Part shown: positions 35,266 through 44,188 of the stretch, piece by piece
Layout: every line of letters begins with the position of its first letter
How positions within the stretch are numbered: position 1 is the stretch's first letter
The notes under the pieces: generated by a model
Databases searched by the model: none
Seen by the model: the letters and a program-made list of their open reading frames with translations, nothing else
Told to the model about the DNA's origin: nothing
Program-made: the position numbers and the translations under genes
Source of the DNA: Amycolatopsis sp. WAC 01376
GTDB taxonomy: Bacteria > Actinomycetota > Actinomycetes > Mycobacteriales > Pseudonocardiaceae
Direction of reading: 5' to 3'
DNA length: 64,000 bases
Assembly (NCBI RefSeq): GCF_003947415.1
Contig: NZ_QHKL01000015.1
Coordinates: 19,278-83,277 of the forward strand

Positions 35266-35350
35266 TCGTTGTGTTAATAGATTACATGGGGGCGAAACCC
35301 GGTTTCAGGGGGGGTACCCCTTAACTCGGCAAAGGGTACTTGACCTGCCT

Positions 35351-35944
35351 TTATGACACGACTTTGTCATCCAGCCAGCCGAAGACGCCGTCGAGGACCA
35401 TGGTCAGCCCGTCGCTGAACCTGCCCTCGACGTCCTCGTCGAAGACCCATGCCGTGGGCGTGGTGTCGTAACGAGGGTCGCGTTCGCCCGGAATCGGATA
35501 GACGGCCTGCTCTTCGATGGTGAAACCGACGACATAGCTGTAGACGGTGAACAACGCCCGGCCGGCCAGGTGCGGAGCGAGCCCCGCGTCGACGCGTCCT
35601 TGAAACGGATTGTCACCGAGAAGGCTGTCATCGGTAAGGAAAGTCCCGGAGAAGACCTTTGCCCCGTCACGGTAAGCAAGCATCATCCGGCGTAAACCCC
35701 GAGATGCCAGCTCGAGCGAGCCCCGCTCCCCCAAGCCTTCCGGCACCCGGCCCGGCATCGCGTCGGCGTACATCAGCGTCGCCATCTCGTCGAGCAGCTC
35801 CTGCTTGTTCTTCACGTGCCAGTACAGCGCGGGCGCCTTGACGCCGAGTTCCTGCGCGATCAGGCGGAGCGTCAGCCCGTTGAGCCCGACGTCGTTGAGC
35901 AGCCGGAGCCCGGTGCGGACGATGTCCTGCCTGGTCAGACCCAC
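35351..35944 (-). CDS. TetR family regulator (TetR_C type)
   Basis: The 197-residue protein has an N-terminal helix-turn-helix (LTLRLIAQELGVKAPALYWH) very like that of classical tetracycline repressors, and a TetR_C-like ligand domain. I chose the GTG at 35944 because GAAGAAGG lies six bases upstream; a TTG two codons earlier is possible. It is divergent from an FAD monooxygenase, with two operator palindromes in the gap, so it should be induced by the monooxygenase substrate, possibly an antibiotic-like aromatic compound. Confidence 0.87.
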   Translation of the reverse strand: MGLTRQDIVRTGLRLLNDVGLNGLTLRLIAQELGVKAPALYWHVKNKQELLDEMATLMYADAMPGRVPEGLGERGSLELASRGLRRMMLAYRDGAKVFSGTFLTDDSLLGDNPFQGRVDAGLAPHLAGRALFTVYSYVVGFTIEEQAVYPIPGERDPRYDTTPTAWVFDEDVEGRFSDGLTMVLDGVFGWLDDKVVS

Positions 35945-35975
35945 ATTCAACCTTCTTCCCGTGAGAACGTCTTGA

Positions 35976-36029
35976 CAATTTAACGATGTTAAGTGCACGC
36001 TGGGCGCAGGTCAATTTAACGACGTTAAG
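35976..36029. promoter_or_regulatory. Twin TetR-type operator
   Basis: An 18-bp sequence, CAATTTAACGATGTTAAG at 35976-35993 and the same with one change at 36012-36029, contains the palindrome TTAACGAYGTTAA. Centres are 36 bp apart in the divergent gap, and the second site touches the ribosome-binding site of the monooxygenase. It is likely the operator of the adjacent TetR protein. Confidence 0.8.
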
Positions 36030-36036
36030 GAGTGGT

Positions 36037-37485
36037 ATGAACAACCTGGGGACGGACGTGATCGTGGCCGGGGCGGGCCCCACCGGGCTGATGCTGGCCC
36101 ACGAACTCGCGCTCGCCGGTGTCGATGTCGTGGTACTGGAACGGCTTCACGAACGCACAGGACTGTCGAAAGCGCTGAACGTGCAGCCTCGCACCGCGGA
36201 AATGCTGGCGCTGCGCGGACTTCTGGACGGCGTCGAGGAGCGTTCGTACGCGACGGTGCAGGACGGACATTTCGCGATGATCCCCGTCGACTACGACGGA
36301 TGGGACACTCGATTCCCTTTCCAGCTGGGCATTCCGCAGGCCCAGGTCGAGGAGTACCTGGAGGAACGGCTGGCCACACAAGGAACGAAGGTGATCCGGG
36401 GTGCCGAAGTAATCGATTTCGTACAGGACAAGGACTCTGTTTCTGTCCGGTACCGAACAGACAGTGGCGAAAACCGGCTGCACGCGAAGTTCCTCGTCGG
36501 CTGCGACGGCTCTCGCAGCGTTGTACGCAAAGGACTCGGTGTCGACTTCCCCGGTGTGGACGGTGAAGGCTTCGGCGTGGTCGCGGACGTCCTGTTCGAC
36601 AAAATCCCTGACGGTGCGCAAAAACAGTGGCGAACGATGCGGAACATCGGGCAGCCGACCGGCGCGACCACGTTCAAAGGCCTGATTCCGTTGGGAGAAC
36701 CCGGTCTCTACCGCTTCGTGTACGGCGACCGGGCCTCGCGGCCGGCGGACATCCGGTCGGCCATCTCCCACGACGAAGTCAGGCAGGCACTGCTCGACTC
36801 GTACGGCGACTCCGCGACCGTGTCGGAAATCCGCTGGGCGTCACAGTTCTCCGACGCCGCGCGGCAGGCGGAGCACTACCGCGTCGGGCGGGTGCTGCTG
36901 GCGGGCGATGCCGCGCACATCCACTTCCCGGCCGGCGGCCAGGGATTGAACCTCGGCGTACAGGACGCCATGAACCTGGGCTGGAAGCTCGCTGCGACAG
37001 TGCGCGGCTGGGCCGGTGACGACCTGCTGGACACGTACGAGGCCGAACGGCACCCTGTCGGCGCCCAGGTACTGCACAACGTCGCCGCCCAACTGGGGCT
37101 GACTCCGCGGTCTCACGAGTCTCGCGCGCTTCGGGACTTTTTCGCTGAACTGACCAAGCTGCCCGAGGTGAACCGGTACCTGGCGGGCATGGTCTCGGGT
37201 CTCGGGATCCGCTACCCGACCTACGGGACGTCGCACCCGGCACTCGGCACGCGGCTCAACGACCAGGACGTCGCCACAGAGGCCGGTCCGCTTCGCCCGA
37301 GCACGCTCTTCCACACCGGCGACTTCGTGCTCCTGACGACCACTCAGGCCCACGTCGACGCCGCCCGGGCCCACTCGCCGCGCCTGACCGTGCAGCTCGT
37401 CACCGGCCTGCCGTGGCCCTCCACTGAGGCCGTCCTGTACCGCCCCGACGGCTACGCCTGCTGGGTCGCTGCCCCCACGCGATAG
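36037..37485 (+). CDS. FAD-dependent aromatic monooxygenase with C-terminal thioredoxin-like domain
   Basis: The 482-residue class A flavoprotein hydroxylase has a GAGPTGLMLAHELA Rossmann motif, FLVGCDGSRSVVRKGLG (DG motif) and GDAAHIHFPAGGQGLN. A C-terminal thioredoxin-like domain starts at about residue 380. This architecture matches polyketide-type hydroxylases and drug-modifying enzymes such as rifampicin monooxygenase and tetracycline destructases. Here no polyketide genes are near, and control by a TetR-like repressor suggests detoxification. The substrate is not established. The TAG stop lies within a core repeat. Confidence 0.88.
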   Translation: MNNLGTDVIVAGAGPTGLMLAHELALAGVDVVVLERLHERTGLSKALNVQPRTAEMLALRGLLDGVEERSYATVQDGHFAMIPVDYDGWDTRFPFQLGIPQAQVEEYLEERLATQGTKVIRGAEVIDFVQDKDSVSVRYRTDSGENRLHAKFLVGCDGSRSVVRKGLGVDFPGVDGEGFGVVADVLFDKIPDGAQKQWRTMRNIGQPTGATTFKGLIPLGEPGLYRFVYGDRASRPADIRSAISHDEVRQALLDSYGDSATVSEIRWASQFSDAARQAEHYRVGRVLLAGDAAHIHFPAGGQGLNLGVQDAMNLGWKLAATVRGWAGDDLLDTYEAERHPVGAQVLHNVAAQLGLTPRSHESRALRDFFAELTKLPEVNRYLAGMVSGLGIRYPTYGTSHPALGTRLNDQDVATEAGPLRPSTLFHTGDFVLLTTTQAHVDAARAHSPRLTVQLVTGLPWPSTEAVLYRPDGYACWVAAPTR

Positions 37486-37556
37486 CAAAGGTCCCCCGCT
37501 CCCCCGGCGATACCAAAGGTCCCTTGCTCCCCCGGCGACACCAAGGGTCCCCCGCT
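37481..37556. repeat. Three tandem core repeats
   Basis: Direct copies at 37484-37500, 37512-37528 and 37540-37556, spaced 28 bp. The variants are AGCAAAGGTCCCCCGCT, ACCAAAGGTCCCTTGCT and ACCAAGGGTCCCCCGCT. The first contains the monooxygenase stop codon (GATAGC). Confidence 0.82.
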
Positions 37557-37651
37557 ACCTCGGGCACCTGCGCAACCGAACGCCCGGGGGTCCAGGGGGC
37601 GGAGCCCTCCTGGCGGGGTCCGGGGGTTCGACCCCCGGGTGAAATACGAAA

Positions 37652-37688
37652 GAGGCCCGTGTTCGCGTTTTCCGCGAACACGGGCCTC
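37652..37688 (-). terminator. Terminator of second initiator tRNA gene
   Basis: Perfect 16-bp arms GAGGCCCGTGTTCGCG (37652-37667) and complement (37673-37688) begin nine bases past the tRNA 3' end. The stem differs in sequence from the terminator of the first tRNA copy, so only the tRNA itself is duplicated. Confidence 0.8.
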
Positions 37689-37697
37689 CATCCTCTG

Positions 37698-37771
37698 TAG
37701 CGGGGACAGGATTTGAACCTGCGACCTCTGGGTTATGAGCCCAGCGAGCTACCGAGCTGCTCCACCCCGCG
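37698..37771 (-). tRNA. Initiator tRNA-fMet (CAT), copy 2
   Basis: Identical to the 35192-35265 gene over the whole tRNA and six to nine flanking bases; it has the same initiator features. It lies in direct orientation about 2.5 kb from copy 1, with the TetR/monooxygenase pair between them. Confidence 0.95.
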
Positions 37772-37838
37772 TCGTAGCACCTACCTTACGCCTGTGTTTC
37801 CAGCAGGCGCAAAGCAGGTGCCCTTTAGGTAACCGACG

Positions 37839-40832
37839 TCACCCTCCGGGCTGGCCGGAGGTCGGCGGCGCACTGGCCGCCGGCGGGCTGGCCTTGGCCG
37901 ACTCGTAAGCCTTGGAAGCTGCTTCGAGGGCGGCCAGGGCGGCACCCTGGTCGGCGTAGTTGCCGGATTGCTGGGCGGCGCGGAACTTGACCCAGGCGTC
38001 GTGCATGTCGCCCGCGGCCTTGTCGAGCGCCGGGTTGCCGCTGGCAGGCGGCTGCGGTGTCGTCGTGCCCGGCGGCGGAGCCGTCGGGCCCGGCGTTTCA
38101 CCGCTCTGCGGCGGTTTGACCCCGGAGCCGGTGCCCGCGCCGAAGACCTGGTCGAGCGCTTCGTTCAGTGTCGGCGCGAAACCGATCTTGGTGCCGTAGG
38201 AGACGAGGACGCGGGCAAGCTGCGGATAGCTCAGCTGGTTCCGTTGCCGGATGTAGACCGGTTCCACGTAGAGGAAACCGTTGGCGACGGGCAGCGTGAT
38301 CAGGTTTCCGTAGGTGACGGTGACGTTCGGGTTGTTGAACAGCGTCCGGTCCTGTGCGACCCGCGGGTCACTTTGGAATCTGTTCTGGACCTGCACGGGC
38401 CCGTCGACCTGGGTGGATCCACTCGCCCCTGTCGGCAGTCTCAGGACCCGCATTCGCCCGTAGTCTTCGGGATCCGAAGACACCGACATCCACGCCGCCA
38501 GGTACTGCCGTTGGAGACCGGTCAGCGAACTGGTGAGCTGGAACCGCGACTTGGTGTCGCCCGGCGCGGTCGCCAGGACGTAGTAGCCGGGCTGGTTGGC
38601 GATCCCGGAGGCCGACGCGTTCACGCCACCTTCCTGCGTCGGGTCCTGAGGAACGCTCCAGAAGGCCTGCTGAGCGTAGAACTCCGCGGGGTTGTTCACG
38701 TGGTACTTCGAGAGGAGTTCCCGCTGCACCTTGAAGAGGTCTTCGGGGTAGCGGAAGTGCGACCGCAGATCCGGAGAGATCTCGCTGCTCGGCTTGACCA
38801 GGCCCGGGAAGACCTTCTTCCAGGCGTTGAGCACCGGTTCGTTGTCCTCGACGCCGTACAGGGTGACGGTGCCGTCGAACGCGTCGACGGTGGCCTTGAC
38901 CGAGTTGCGGATGTAGTTGATCGAGGAGTTCGCCTGGCGCGTGGTGCCCGTGAGCGAGTCGTTGGTCGCCTGGCCGAGCTGGGTCTGCTGGGCGTACGGG
39001 AAGTTGTTCATCGTCGTGTAGCCGTCGACGATCCACTTGATCTTGCCATCGACGACCGCCGGGTACGGGTCGCCGTCGAGGGTCAGCCACGGGGCGATCT
39101 TGGCGACCCGGTCCCGCGGTTCGCGGTTGAACATGATCTTGGATCCGTCGCCGATGGCGTCGGAGAAGAGAATGTTCCGCTCTCCGTACTCGGCGGCGAA
39201 GACAAGCCGGTTGAACCAGTTGTCGATCGGCACGCCGCCGGAACCCTTGTAGATGTAGGCGCGGTCGACGGCGGTGTCGTATTCGCCGGGCGCCTGCCCT
39301 GCCTTGCCGCCGACGATCGCATACGCGGCGTCGGTCGCGAGCTCGCCGTAGTAGATGCGAGGCTCGTCCACCTTGATGCCCGGCTTGTTCGGGTCGGTCG
39401 AGCCGGCGCCTGCCGGGTTCTGGGTGTCGCTGGTGGTGGCGATCGGGTAGCCGCCGTCGGAGTTGGCGTCCTTCAACGCGCGGTCGATCGTGTTGGCCGG
39501 CGCGGCGACGAAGCCGTTTCCGTGCGTGTAGACGAGGTGCTTGTTGATCCAGTTCGTCTGGTTGCCGGTGAGACCTTCGGTCTTGATCTCCTTGGCGGCG
39601 ACGATGTAGTCCTGCGTGACACCGTTGAGGGTGTAGCGGTCGATGTCCAGCTTGGACGGGAAGCCGTAGAAGTTCTCACGGCCGACGCGCTGGGTGAAGG
39701 TGTCGCTGAGGACGTTCGGGTCGAGCAGCCGGATGTTCGGGACCGTCCCCTTGTCCGCCTTGATCTCCGCGGAGGTCGCCTCGGACTTGCCGGTGTAGTC
39801 CTTGTACTCGACGTTGGTCAGGCCGAACGCCTGACGGGTCGCGTCCATGTTGCGCTGGATCGACGCGGATTCCTTCTCGTTCGCGTTGGGCTTCACGGAG
39901 AACTGGTCGAGCACCGCGGGCCACGCGACGCCGACGAGGACGTTCGACAGGATCAGCAGCACCAACGCGATCGCGGGCAGCTGCAGGTTGCGCAGGAACG
40001 CACCGGCGAAGAACGCGACGGCGCAGATCACCGAGATGCACAGAAGGATCAGCTTCGCGGGCAGGACCGCGTTCAGGTCGGTGTAGGTCGCACCGACGAA
40101 CAGCGGCGCTCCCCGGTCCGAGAGCAGCAGGTTGTAGCGGTCGAAGAAGTATTCGACAGCCTTCAGCAGCACGAAGATGCCGATGGTGATGGCGAGCTGG
40201 GCGCGGGTCGGGCCGGCGAGCTGGCCGCCCTTACCCGCGAGCCGGATGCCGCCGAAGATGTAGTGCGAGATCAGCGCACCGAAGAACGCGATGACGACCG
40301 AGATGAACAGCCAGCCCAGGATCCAGTTGTAGAACGGCAGGTCGAAGGCGTAGAAGCCGACGTCGTTGCCGAATTCGGGATCGGTCTGACCGAACGGTGT
40401 GCCGTTCAGGAACAACTGCACGACCTGCCAGTCGCTCTGCGCGGACGCGCCGGCGATGAGCCCGGTGAGCACCGGGATACCGATGCCGAACAGCCGGATC
40501 CGGCCGACGATCGCCGACCGATAGCGCGCGAGCGGGTCGTCGTTGCCGGAAATCGGCACGAAGACGGGCCTGGCCCGGTACGCGATCATCAAACTGACCG
40601 CGAGCGAACCTCCCACCAAGAGCCCTACGGCGAAGAACAAGACGACACGGGTGATCAACACCGTGCTGAACACCGTCCGGGCGCCGACCTCGCCGAACCA
40701 CAACCAGTCGACGTAGGTGTCCAGCAGTCTCGCGCCCAGCAGGAGGGCCAAAATGACTACGGCGGCGATGATGAGCAGTATCCGGCTGCGCCGGGACAGC
40801 TTCGGCAGGCTCACGGGGGGCCGAGTGGCCAC
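37839..40832 (-). CDS. UPF0182 family membrane protein
   Basis: The 997-residue protein has seven predicted transmembrane segments in its first 320 residues, then a large extracytoplasmic region and a Pro/Gly/Thr-rich tail. It matches the UPF0182 family (COG1615; mycobacterial Rv3193c type) in length and motifs such as YGLTNVEYKDY-like and IDRYTLNG. The GTG start has AGGAG upstream. Its function is unknown. The order with PPA1309 and the PDZ/Lon protease is conserved across actinobacteria, suggesting an envelope role. Confidence 0.93.
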   Translation of the reverse strand: MATRPPVSLPKLSRRSRILLIIAAVVILALLLGARLLDTYVDWLWFGEVGARTVFSTVLITRVVLFFAVGLLVGGSLAVSLMIAYRARPVFVPISGNDDPLARYRSAIVGRIRLFGIGIPVLTGLIAGASAQSDWQVVQLFLNGTPFGQTDPEFGNDVGFYAFDLPFYNWILGWLFISVVIAFFGALISHYIFGGIRLAGKGGQLAGPTRAQLAITIGIFVLLKAVEYFFDRYNLLLSDRGAPLFVGATYTDLNAVLPAKLILLCISVICAVAFFAGAFLRNLQLPAIALVLLILSNVLVGVAWPAVLDQFSVKPNANEKESASIQRNMDATRQAFGLTNVEYKDYTGKSEATSAEIKADKGTVPNIRLLDPNVLSDTFTQRVGRENFYGFPSKLDIDRYTLNGVTQDYIVAAKEIKTEGLTGNQTNWINKHLVYTHGNGFVAAPANTIDRALKDANSDGGYPIATTSDTQNPAGAGSTDPNKPGIKVDEPRIYYGELATDAAYAIVGGKAGQAPGEYDTAVDRAYIYKGSGGVPIDNWFNRLVFAAEYGERNILFSDAIGDGSKIMFNREPRDRVAKIAPWLTLDGDPYPAVVDGKIKWIVDGYTTMNNFPYAQQTQLGQATNDSLTGTTRQANSSINYIRNSVKATVDAFDGTVTLYGVEDNEPVLNAWKKVFPGLVKPSSEISPDLRSHFRYPEDLFKVQRELLSKYHVNNPAEFYAQQAFWSVPQDPTQEGGVNASASGIANQPGYYVLATAPGDTKSRFQLTSSLTGLQRQYLAAWMSVSSDPEDYGRMRVLRLPTGASGSTQVDGPVQVQNRFQSDPRVAQDRTLFNNPNVTVTYGNLITLPVANGFLYVEPVYIRQRNQLSYPQLARVLVSYGTKIGFAPTLNEALDQVFGAGTGSGVKPPQSGETPGPTAPPPGTTTPQPPASGNPALDKAAGDMHDAWVKFRAAQQSGNYADQGAALAALEAASKAYESAKASPPAASAPPTSGQPGG

Positions 40833-40988
40833 TGCACACGCTCCTGGTTTGGTGAACTTTTCGCTGGGGCGCGCGTACCGCGTGCGGCCCCTGATGCTCT
40901 AACTCTACGGATGCCGTCGGAAGTTCCCGGAACCCGCCCAAACCGGACTCGGAAGGCCGCCGCTCCGGCCGCCTGGAACGATGTGCCA

Positions 40989-41537
40989 ATGGCATCGAGT
41001 GAGCAGCAGGGCGTGGCCGGCCTGGCCCGCGAAGTCGAGGAGTTCGTCGCCTCCGGAGGATGGGATCAGCCGCCGCAGTTGTTCGCGCTGGTCCCTACCG
41101 CGGCACTGCTGGACGAACAGCCCGAACTGGCCGGTCAGCTCGACACGTCGGCCCCGCTGACGCCGGTCGCCCAGGAGGCGCTGCCGGAGGGTGACCTCGG
41201 TGAAGCGCTGGCGCAGATCGCGTGGCCCGATCTGGTGCTGGGATGCGCGCTCGCGCAGGAGATCATCGTGCTGCCGCCGGACGCCGAAGCCGAGCTTCCG
41301 GTCGTCCCCGAGACCGATGCCGAACGCCTGCGTCAAGCGGCCGCCGACCACCCGCGCCGTACCGAAGCCCGGCTCGTCGCCGCTGTCCTGCGGGATGGCG
41401 CCGGAGCGTGCGTCATGCGGCTTCGCGGTGCCGGGCAGTCCGAAGAGCCCGGTGATGTCCCTGTCGACGAGATCATCGAGAACCCGGAGTTGGCTCCCAA
41501 CCTGCTCGAAGCCCTGAGGGCGACTTTTCTGCCCTGA
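40989..41537 (+). CDS. PPA1309 family protein
   Basis: The 182-residue acidic soluble protein carries family features such as AREVEEFVASGGWDQPPQLF, QIAWPDLVLGCAL and NPELAPNLLEALRATF. I chose the ATG at 40989; the frame is open for more than 3 kb upstream but only as an antisense shadow of the UPF0182 gene. It is divergent from UPF0182 and convergent with the PDZ/Lon protease, as in related genomes. Its function is unknown. Confidence 0.88.
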   Translation: MASSEQQGVAGLAREVEEFVASGGWDQPPQLFALVPTAALLDEQPELAGQLDTSAPLTPVAQEALPEGDLGEALAQIAWPDLVLGCALAQEIIVLPPDAEAELPVVPETDAERLRQAAADHPRRTEARLVAAVLRDGAGACVMRLRGAGQSEEPGDVPVDEIIENPELAPNLLEALRATFLP

Positions 41538-41544
41538 CCTGCGA

Positions 41545-41619
41545 AAGAGAGCAAGGGACCTTTGCTATCGCCGGCCTCAAGAGTCGAGCCGGGCGATACC
41601 AAAGGTCCCTTGCTCCCCC
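41545..41619. repeat. Paired core repeat hairpin
   Basis: Cores at 41550-41566 and 41598-41614 with extended arms (GAGAGCAAGGGACC and complement). The outer bases differ at one position (GCT versus ACC side). It lies between convergent genes. Confidence 0.82.
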
Positions 41620-41624
41620 GGCGG

Positions 41625-42731
41625 TCAGCAGGAGGCGGTGGGCCGTCCCGCCTTGAGGTTCTCGAGCTGCGCGATCGCCTCGTCCAGCGTGGCCACCTTG
41701 ATCAGGTTCAGGCCATCGGGCGCGGCGGTCTTCGCCTCGGCGCAGTTGTGCGCGGGCACGAGGAAGTCGGTGGCGCCGGCCTCGCGGGCGCCGACCACCT
41801 TGAACGAGATGCCGCCGATCGCACCGACGACACCCTTCTCCGAGATCTCGCCCGTCCCGGCGATATGCCTGCCACCGGCGAGGTCGCCGGGCTCCATCTT
41901 GTCGACGATCGCGAGCGCGAACATCAGGCCCGCCGACGGGCCGCCGACATCCTGCAGCGAGATCTTCACGTCGAAGGGGACATCGGCGCGGTCCACTGCC
42001 GTCAGTCCCATGAAGCCTTCCGGGCCGTCCGGCCGCTGCGCGAGCGTGAGCGGCACGGTGCGTTCGGCCTGCCCATCGGACTTGAAAGTGATCTGGACGG
42101 TCTGTCCGGGCTTCGTCCCGTTCAGCGCGGCACGCACGTCGGTCGCTTCCTTGACCGTCTGCCCGTTGACCACCAGGAGCCGGTCCCCCGGAGCGAGCAC
42201 CTTGTCGGCCGGACTGCCGGAGACGATCGTTTTCGCGAGCACCTTCACCGGGGACTTGCGGCGCAACGCGGCGACCTGAGCAGCGGTCTGCGAGTCCTGC
42301 AGCTGCTGGATGTTCTCCTGCCGGACCTGCTCGTTGGTTTCGCCCGGCTTGAAATACTCCTCGCGCGGCGCCAGCGCGTACCGGCCACTCGCCCAGAGCC
42401 CGAGCGCGTTGAACAGCGTGATACCACCATCGCGCAGGGAGACGGTCGTCATCCGCAGCTCGCCGGAGGTCTGGAAGATCTCGTGCCCGTTGACCTGGAT
42501 CACGGACTGTCCGGCGGCGTCCTTGCCGAGCGTGTCGTAGGTCGGTCCGGGGCTGATCGCCACGTACGGCACCGGGATGAAGAACCCGACCAGCGCGAAG
42601 GCGACGAACAACGCCCCGCTGACCAGCAGCGTCCAACCGCGCCGGGTCAGTCGCCGCTCGGAGCGGTCCTGGTCACTCGCGGAGCCCGCACGGCTCCGCG
42701 CTGCTGTGGTCTGCTCCGAGGGCTCTGTCAC
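41625..42731 (-). CDS. Membrane-anchored PDZ/Lon-type protease (YlbL-like)
   Basis: The 368-residue protein has an N-terminal transmembrane anchor (about residues 33-54), a PDZ domain in the middle (VSGSPADKVLAPGDRLLVVN) and a C-terminal Lon S16 protease domain. The catalytic Ser is in GGPSAGLMFAL and the Lys in GAIGGISFKVVGA. The active site faces outside the membrane by this topology. Homologues are Bacillus YlbL and mycobacterial Rv3194c. Its GTG start faces the DUF2342 gene across a 101-bp divergent gap. Confidence 0.93.
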   Translation of the reverse strand: MTEPSEQTTAARSRAGSASDQDRSERRLTRRGWTLLVSGALFVAFALVGFFIPVPYVAISPGPTYDTLGKDAAGQSVIQVNGHEIFQTSGELRMTTVSLRDGGITLFNALGLWASGRYALAPREEYFKPGETNEQVRQENIQQLQDSQTAAQVAALRRKSPVKVLAKTIVSGSPADKVLAPGDRLLVVNGQTVKEATDVRAALNGTKPGQTVQITFKSDGQAERTVPLTLAQRPDGPEGFMGLTAVDRADVPFDVKISLQDVGGPSAGLMFALAIVDKMEPGDLAGGRHIAGTGEISEKGVVGAIGGISFKVVGAREAGATDFLVPAHNCAEAKTAAPDGLNLIKVATLDEAIAQLENLKAGRPTASC

Positions 42732-42832
42732 GCGTGACAGCGTACGGTGACTGTGTTCGCTTCTCGGTGAAGGCCACGCTCATCACTCCACTTGACGAGC
42801 TCTGGATCCCATGACCCGCGTACGGTGGTGCC

Positions 42833-44182
42833 ATGAGCAAACCCCCGTTCGGCTTCGGACCGCCCGATCCCGACAAACGAGGCGAGAACGAGCCGTCGGA
42901 CTCCGGCGGCCAGCCCTCCGGCGCCGAGGCCTTCAATCAGCTCGGTCAGATGCTCAGCCAGCTGGGCCAGATGCTCAGCCAGGCCGGCAGCTCGACCGGA
43001 CCGGTCAATTACGACCTGGCGAAACAGATCGCGTTGCAGAACCTCAGCAGCAGTGACGACAGCGACGTCAAGCTCGGCTTTTCGTCATCCAGCGGCGGCG
43101 ATTCGAGCACGGCCGTCCGTGATGCCGCCCATCTGGCAGAGCTGTGGCTCGACGCCGCGACGATCCTGCCCGCCGGAGCAACGTCGACCGTCGCATGGTC
43201 CGCGCGCACCTGGGTCGAGAAGACCCTGCCCACTTGGCAGCGCCTCTGCGACCCCGTCGCCCAGCAGGTCTCGGGCGCGTGGGTCCAGGCCCTGCCCGAG
43301 GAGGCCAAGCAGGCCGCCGGCCCGCTCCTCTCGATGATGGGGCAGATGGGCGGGATGGCCTTCGGCTCCCAGCTCGGTAACGCCCTGGCTCAGTTGGCTT
43401 CCGAAGTGCTCACCTCCACCGAAGTCGGTCTCCCGCTCGGCCCCGCGGCCACCTCCGCGCTGCTGCCGGCGAACATCGAGAAGTTCATCGAGGGCCTGGA
43501 GCTGCCGACCAGCGAGGTGCTGGTCTTCCTCGCCGCGCGCGAGGCCGCCCACCAGCGGCTGTTCGCCCACGTTCCCTGGCTGCGGCAGCGACTGCTGGCC
43601 ACCGTCGAGGAGTTTGCGAGCGGTATTTCCGTCGACACCTCGGCGCTGGAACAGCTCGCGGGCCAGATCGACCCGTCGAACCCGGCCAGCATCGAAGAAG
43701 CCATGTCCTCCGGCCTGCTCGAACCCCAGACCTCGCCCGAGCAGAAGGCGGCGCTGAACCGCCTGGAGACCCTGCTCGCGCTGGTCGAAGGCTGGGTCGA
43801 CGTCGTGGTCGCCGAGGCGATCGGCGACCGCCTTCCGGGCGCGGACGCGCTCCGGGAGACGCTGCGCCGCCGCCGCGCCACAGGCGGCCCGGCGGAGCAG
43901 ACCTTCGCCACCTTGGTGGGCCTCGAGCTCCGGCCCAGGCGGATGCGGGCGGCTTCCTCGCTGTGGAAGCTCGTCGGCGACCAGCACGGCATCGAGAAGC
44001 GGGACGGCCTCTGGTCCCACCCCGACCTCATGCCGACCGCCGAGGACCTCGACGAGCCGCTCGACTTCTCCGAACGTCTCGGCGACGGCGAGTCGACGCT
44101 GGAAGGCATCGACCCGATCGCCGAGATCGAACGCACCGAGCGCGAGAAGAACAAGCCCAAGGACGACGAAGACAACAGCTGA
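42833..44182 (+). CDS. Zinc-dependent metalloprotease-like protein (DUF2342)
   Basis: The 449-residue protein belongs to the actinobacterial family described as zinc-dependent metalloprotease or coenzyme F420 biosynthesis-associated protein. An N-terminal GQMLSQLGQMLSQ repeat region is followed by an alpha-helical body with EVLVFLAAREAAHQRLFAHV, whose ExxH pattern is a candidate metal site. No signal peptide or membrane helix is visible. The protease activity is an annotation tradition rather than proven. It converges on the YgjP-like gene with a six-base gap. Confidence 0.85.
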   Translation: MSKPPFGFGPPDPDKRGENEPSDSGGQPSGAEAFNQLGQMLSQLGQMLSQAGSSTGPVNYDLAKQIALQNLSSSDDSDVKLGFSSSSGGDSSTAVRDAAHLAELWLDAATILPAGATSTVAWSARTWVEKTLPTWQRLCDPVAQQVSGAWVQALPEEAKQAAGPLLSMMGQMGGMAFGSQLGNALAQLASEVLTSTEVGLPLGPAATSALLPANIEKFIEGLELPTSEVLVFLAAREAAHQRLFAHVPWLRQRLLATVEEFASGISVDTSALEQLAGQIDPSNPASIEEAMSSGLLEPQTSPEQKAALNRLETLLALVEGWVDVVVAEAIGDRLPGADALRETLRRRRATGGPAEQTFATLVGLELRPRRMRAASSLWKLVGDQHGIEKRDGLWSHPDLMPTAEDLDEPLDFSERLGDGESTLEGIDPIAEIERTEREKNKPKDDEDNS

Positions 44183-44188
44183 GGCACG

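Noticed and set aside
37481..37556. CRISPR-like array
   Set aside because: There are only three short copies with 11-bp linkers that are themselves similar, and no cas genes. It is the dispersed core repeat in tandem.
37621..37637. T-arm-like sequence GGGGGTTCGACCCCC suggesting another tRNA
   Set aside because: No acceptor, D or anticodon arms fit around it. It belongs to a GC-rich intergenic palindrome of a kind common in actinomycetes.
35266..37697. Integrative mobile element between the tRNA copies
   Set aside because: No integrase, transposase or replication gene is present, so mobility is only a hypothesis and no mobile element was annotated.
37968..41537. Plus-strand open frame of about 1,190 codons
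   Set aside because: The first 1,007 codons are antisense to the UPF0182 gene and have no family features. Only the last 182 codons (PPA1309) are real. High GC keeps antisense frames open.
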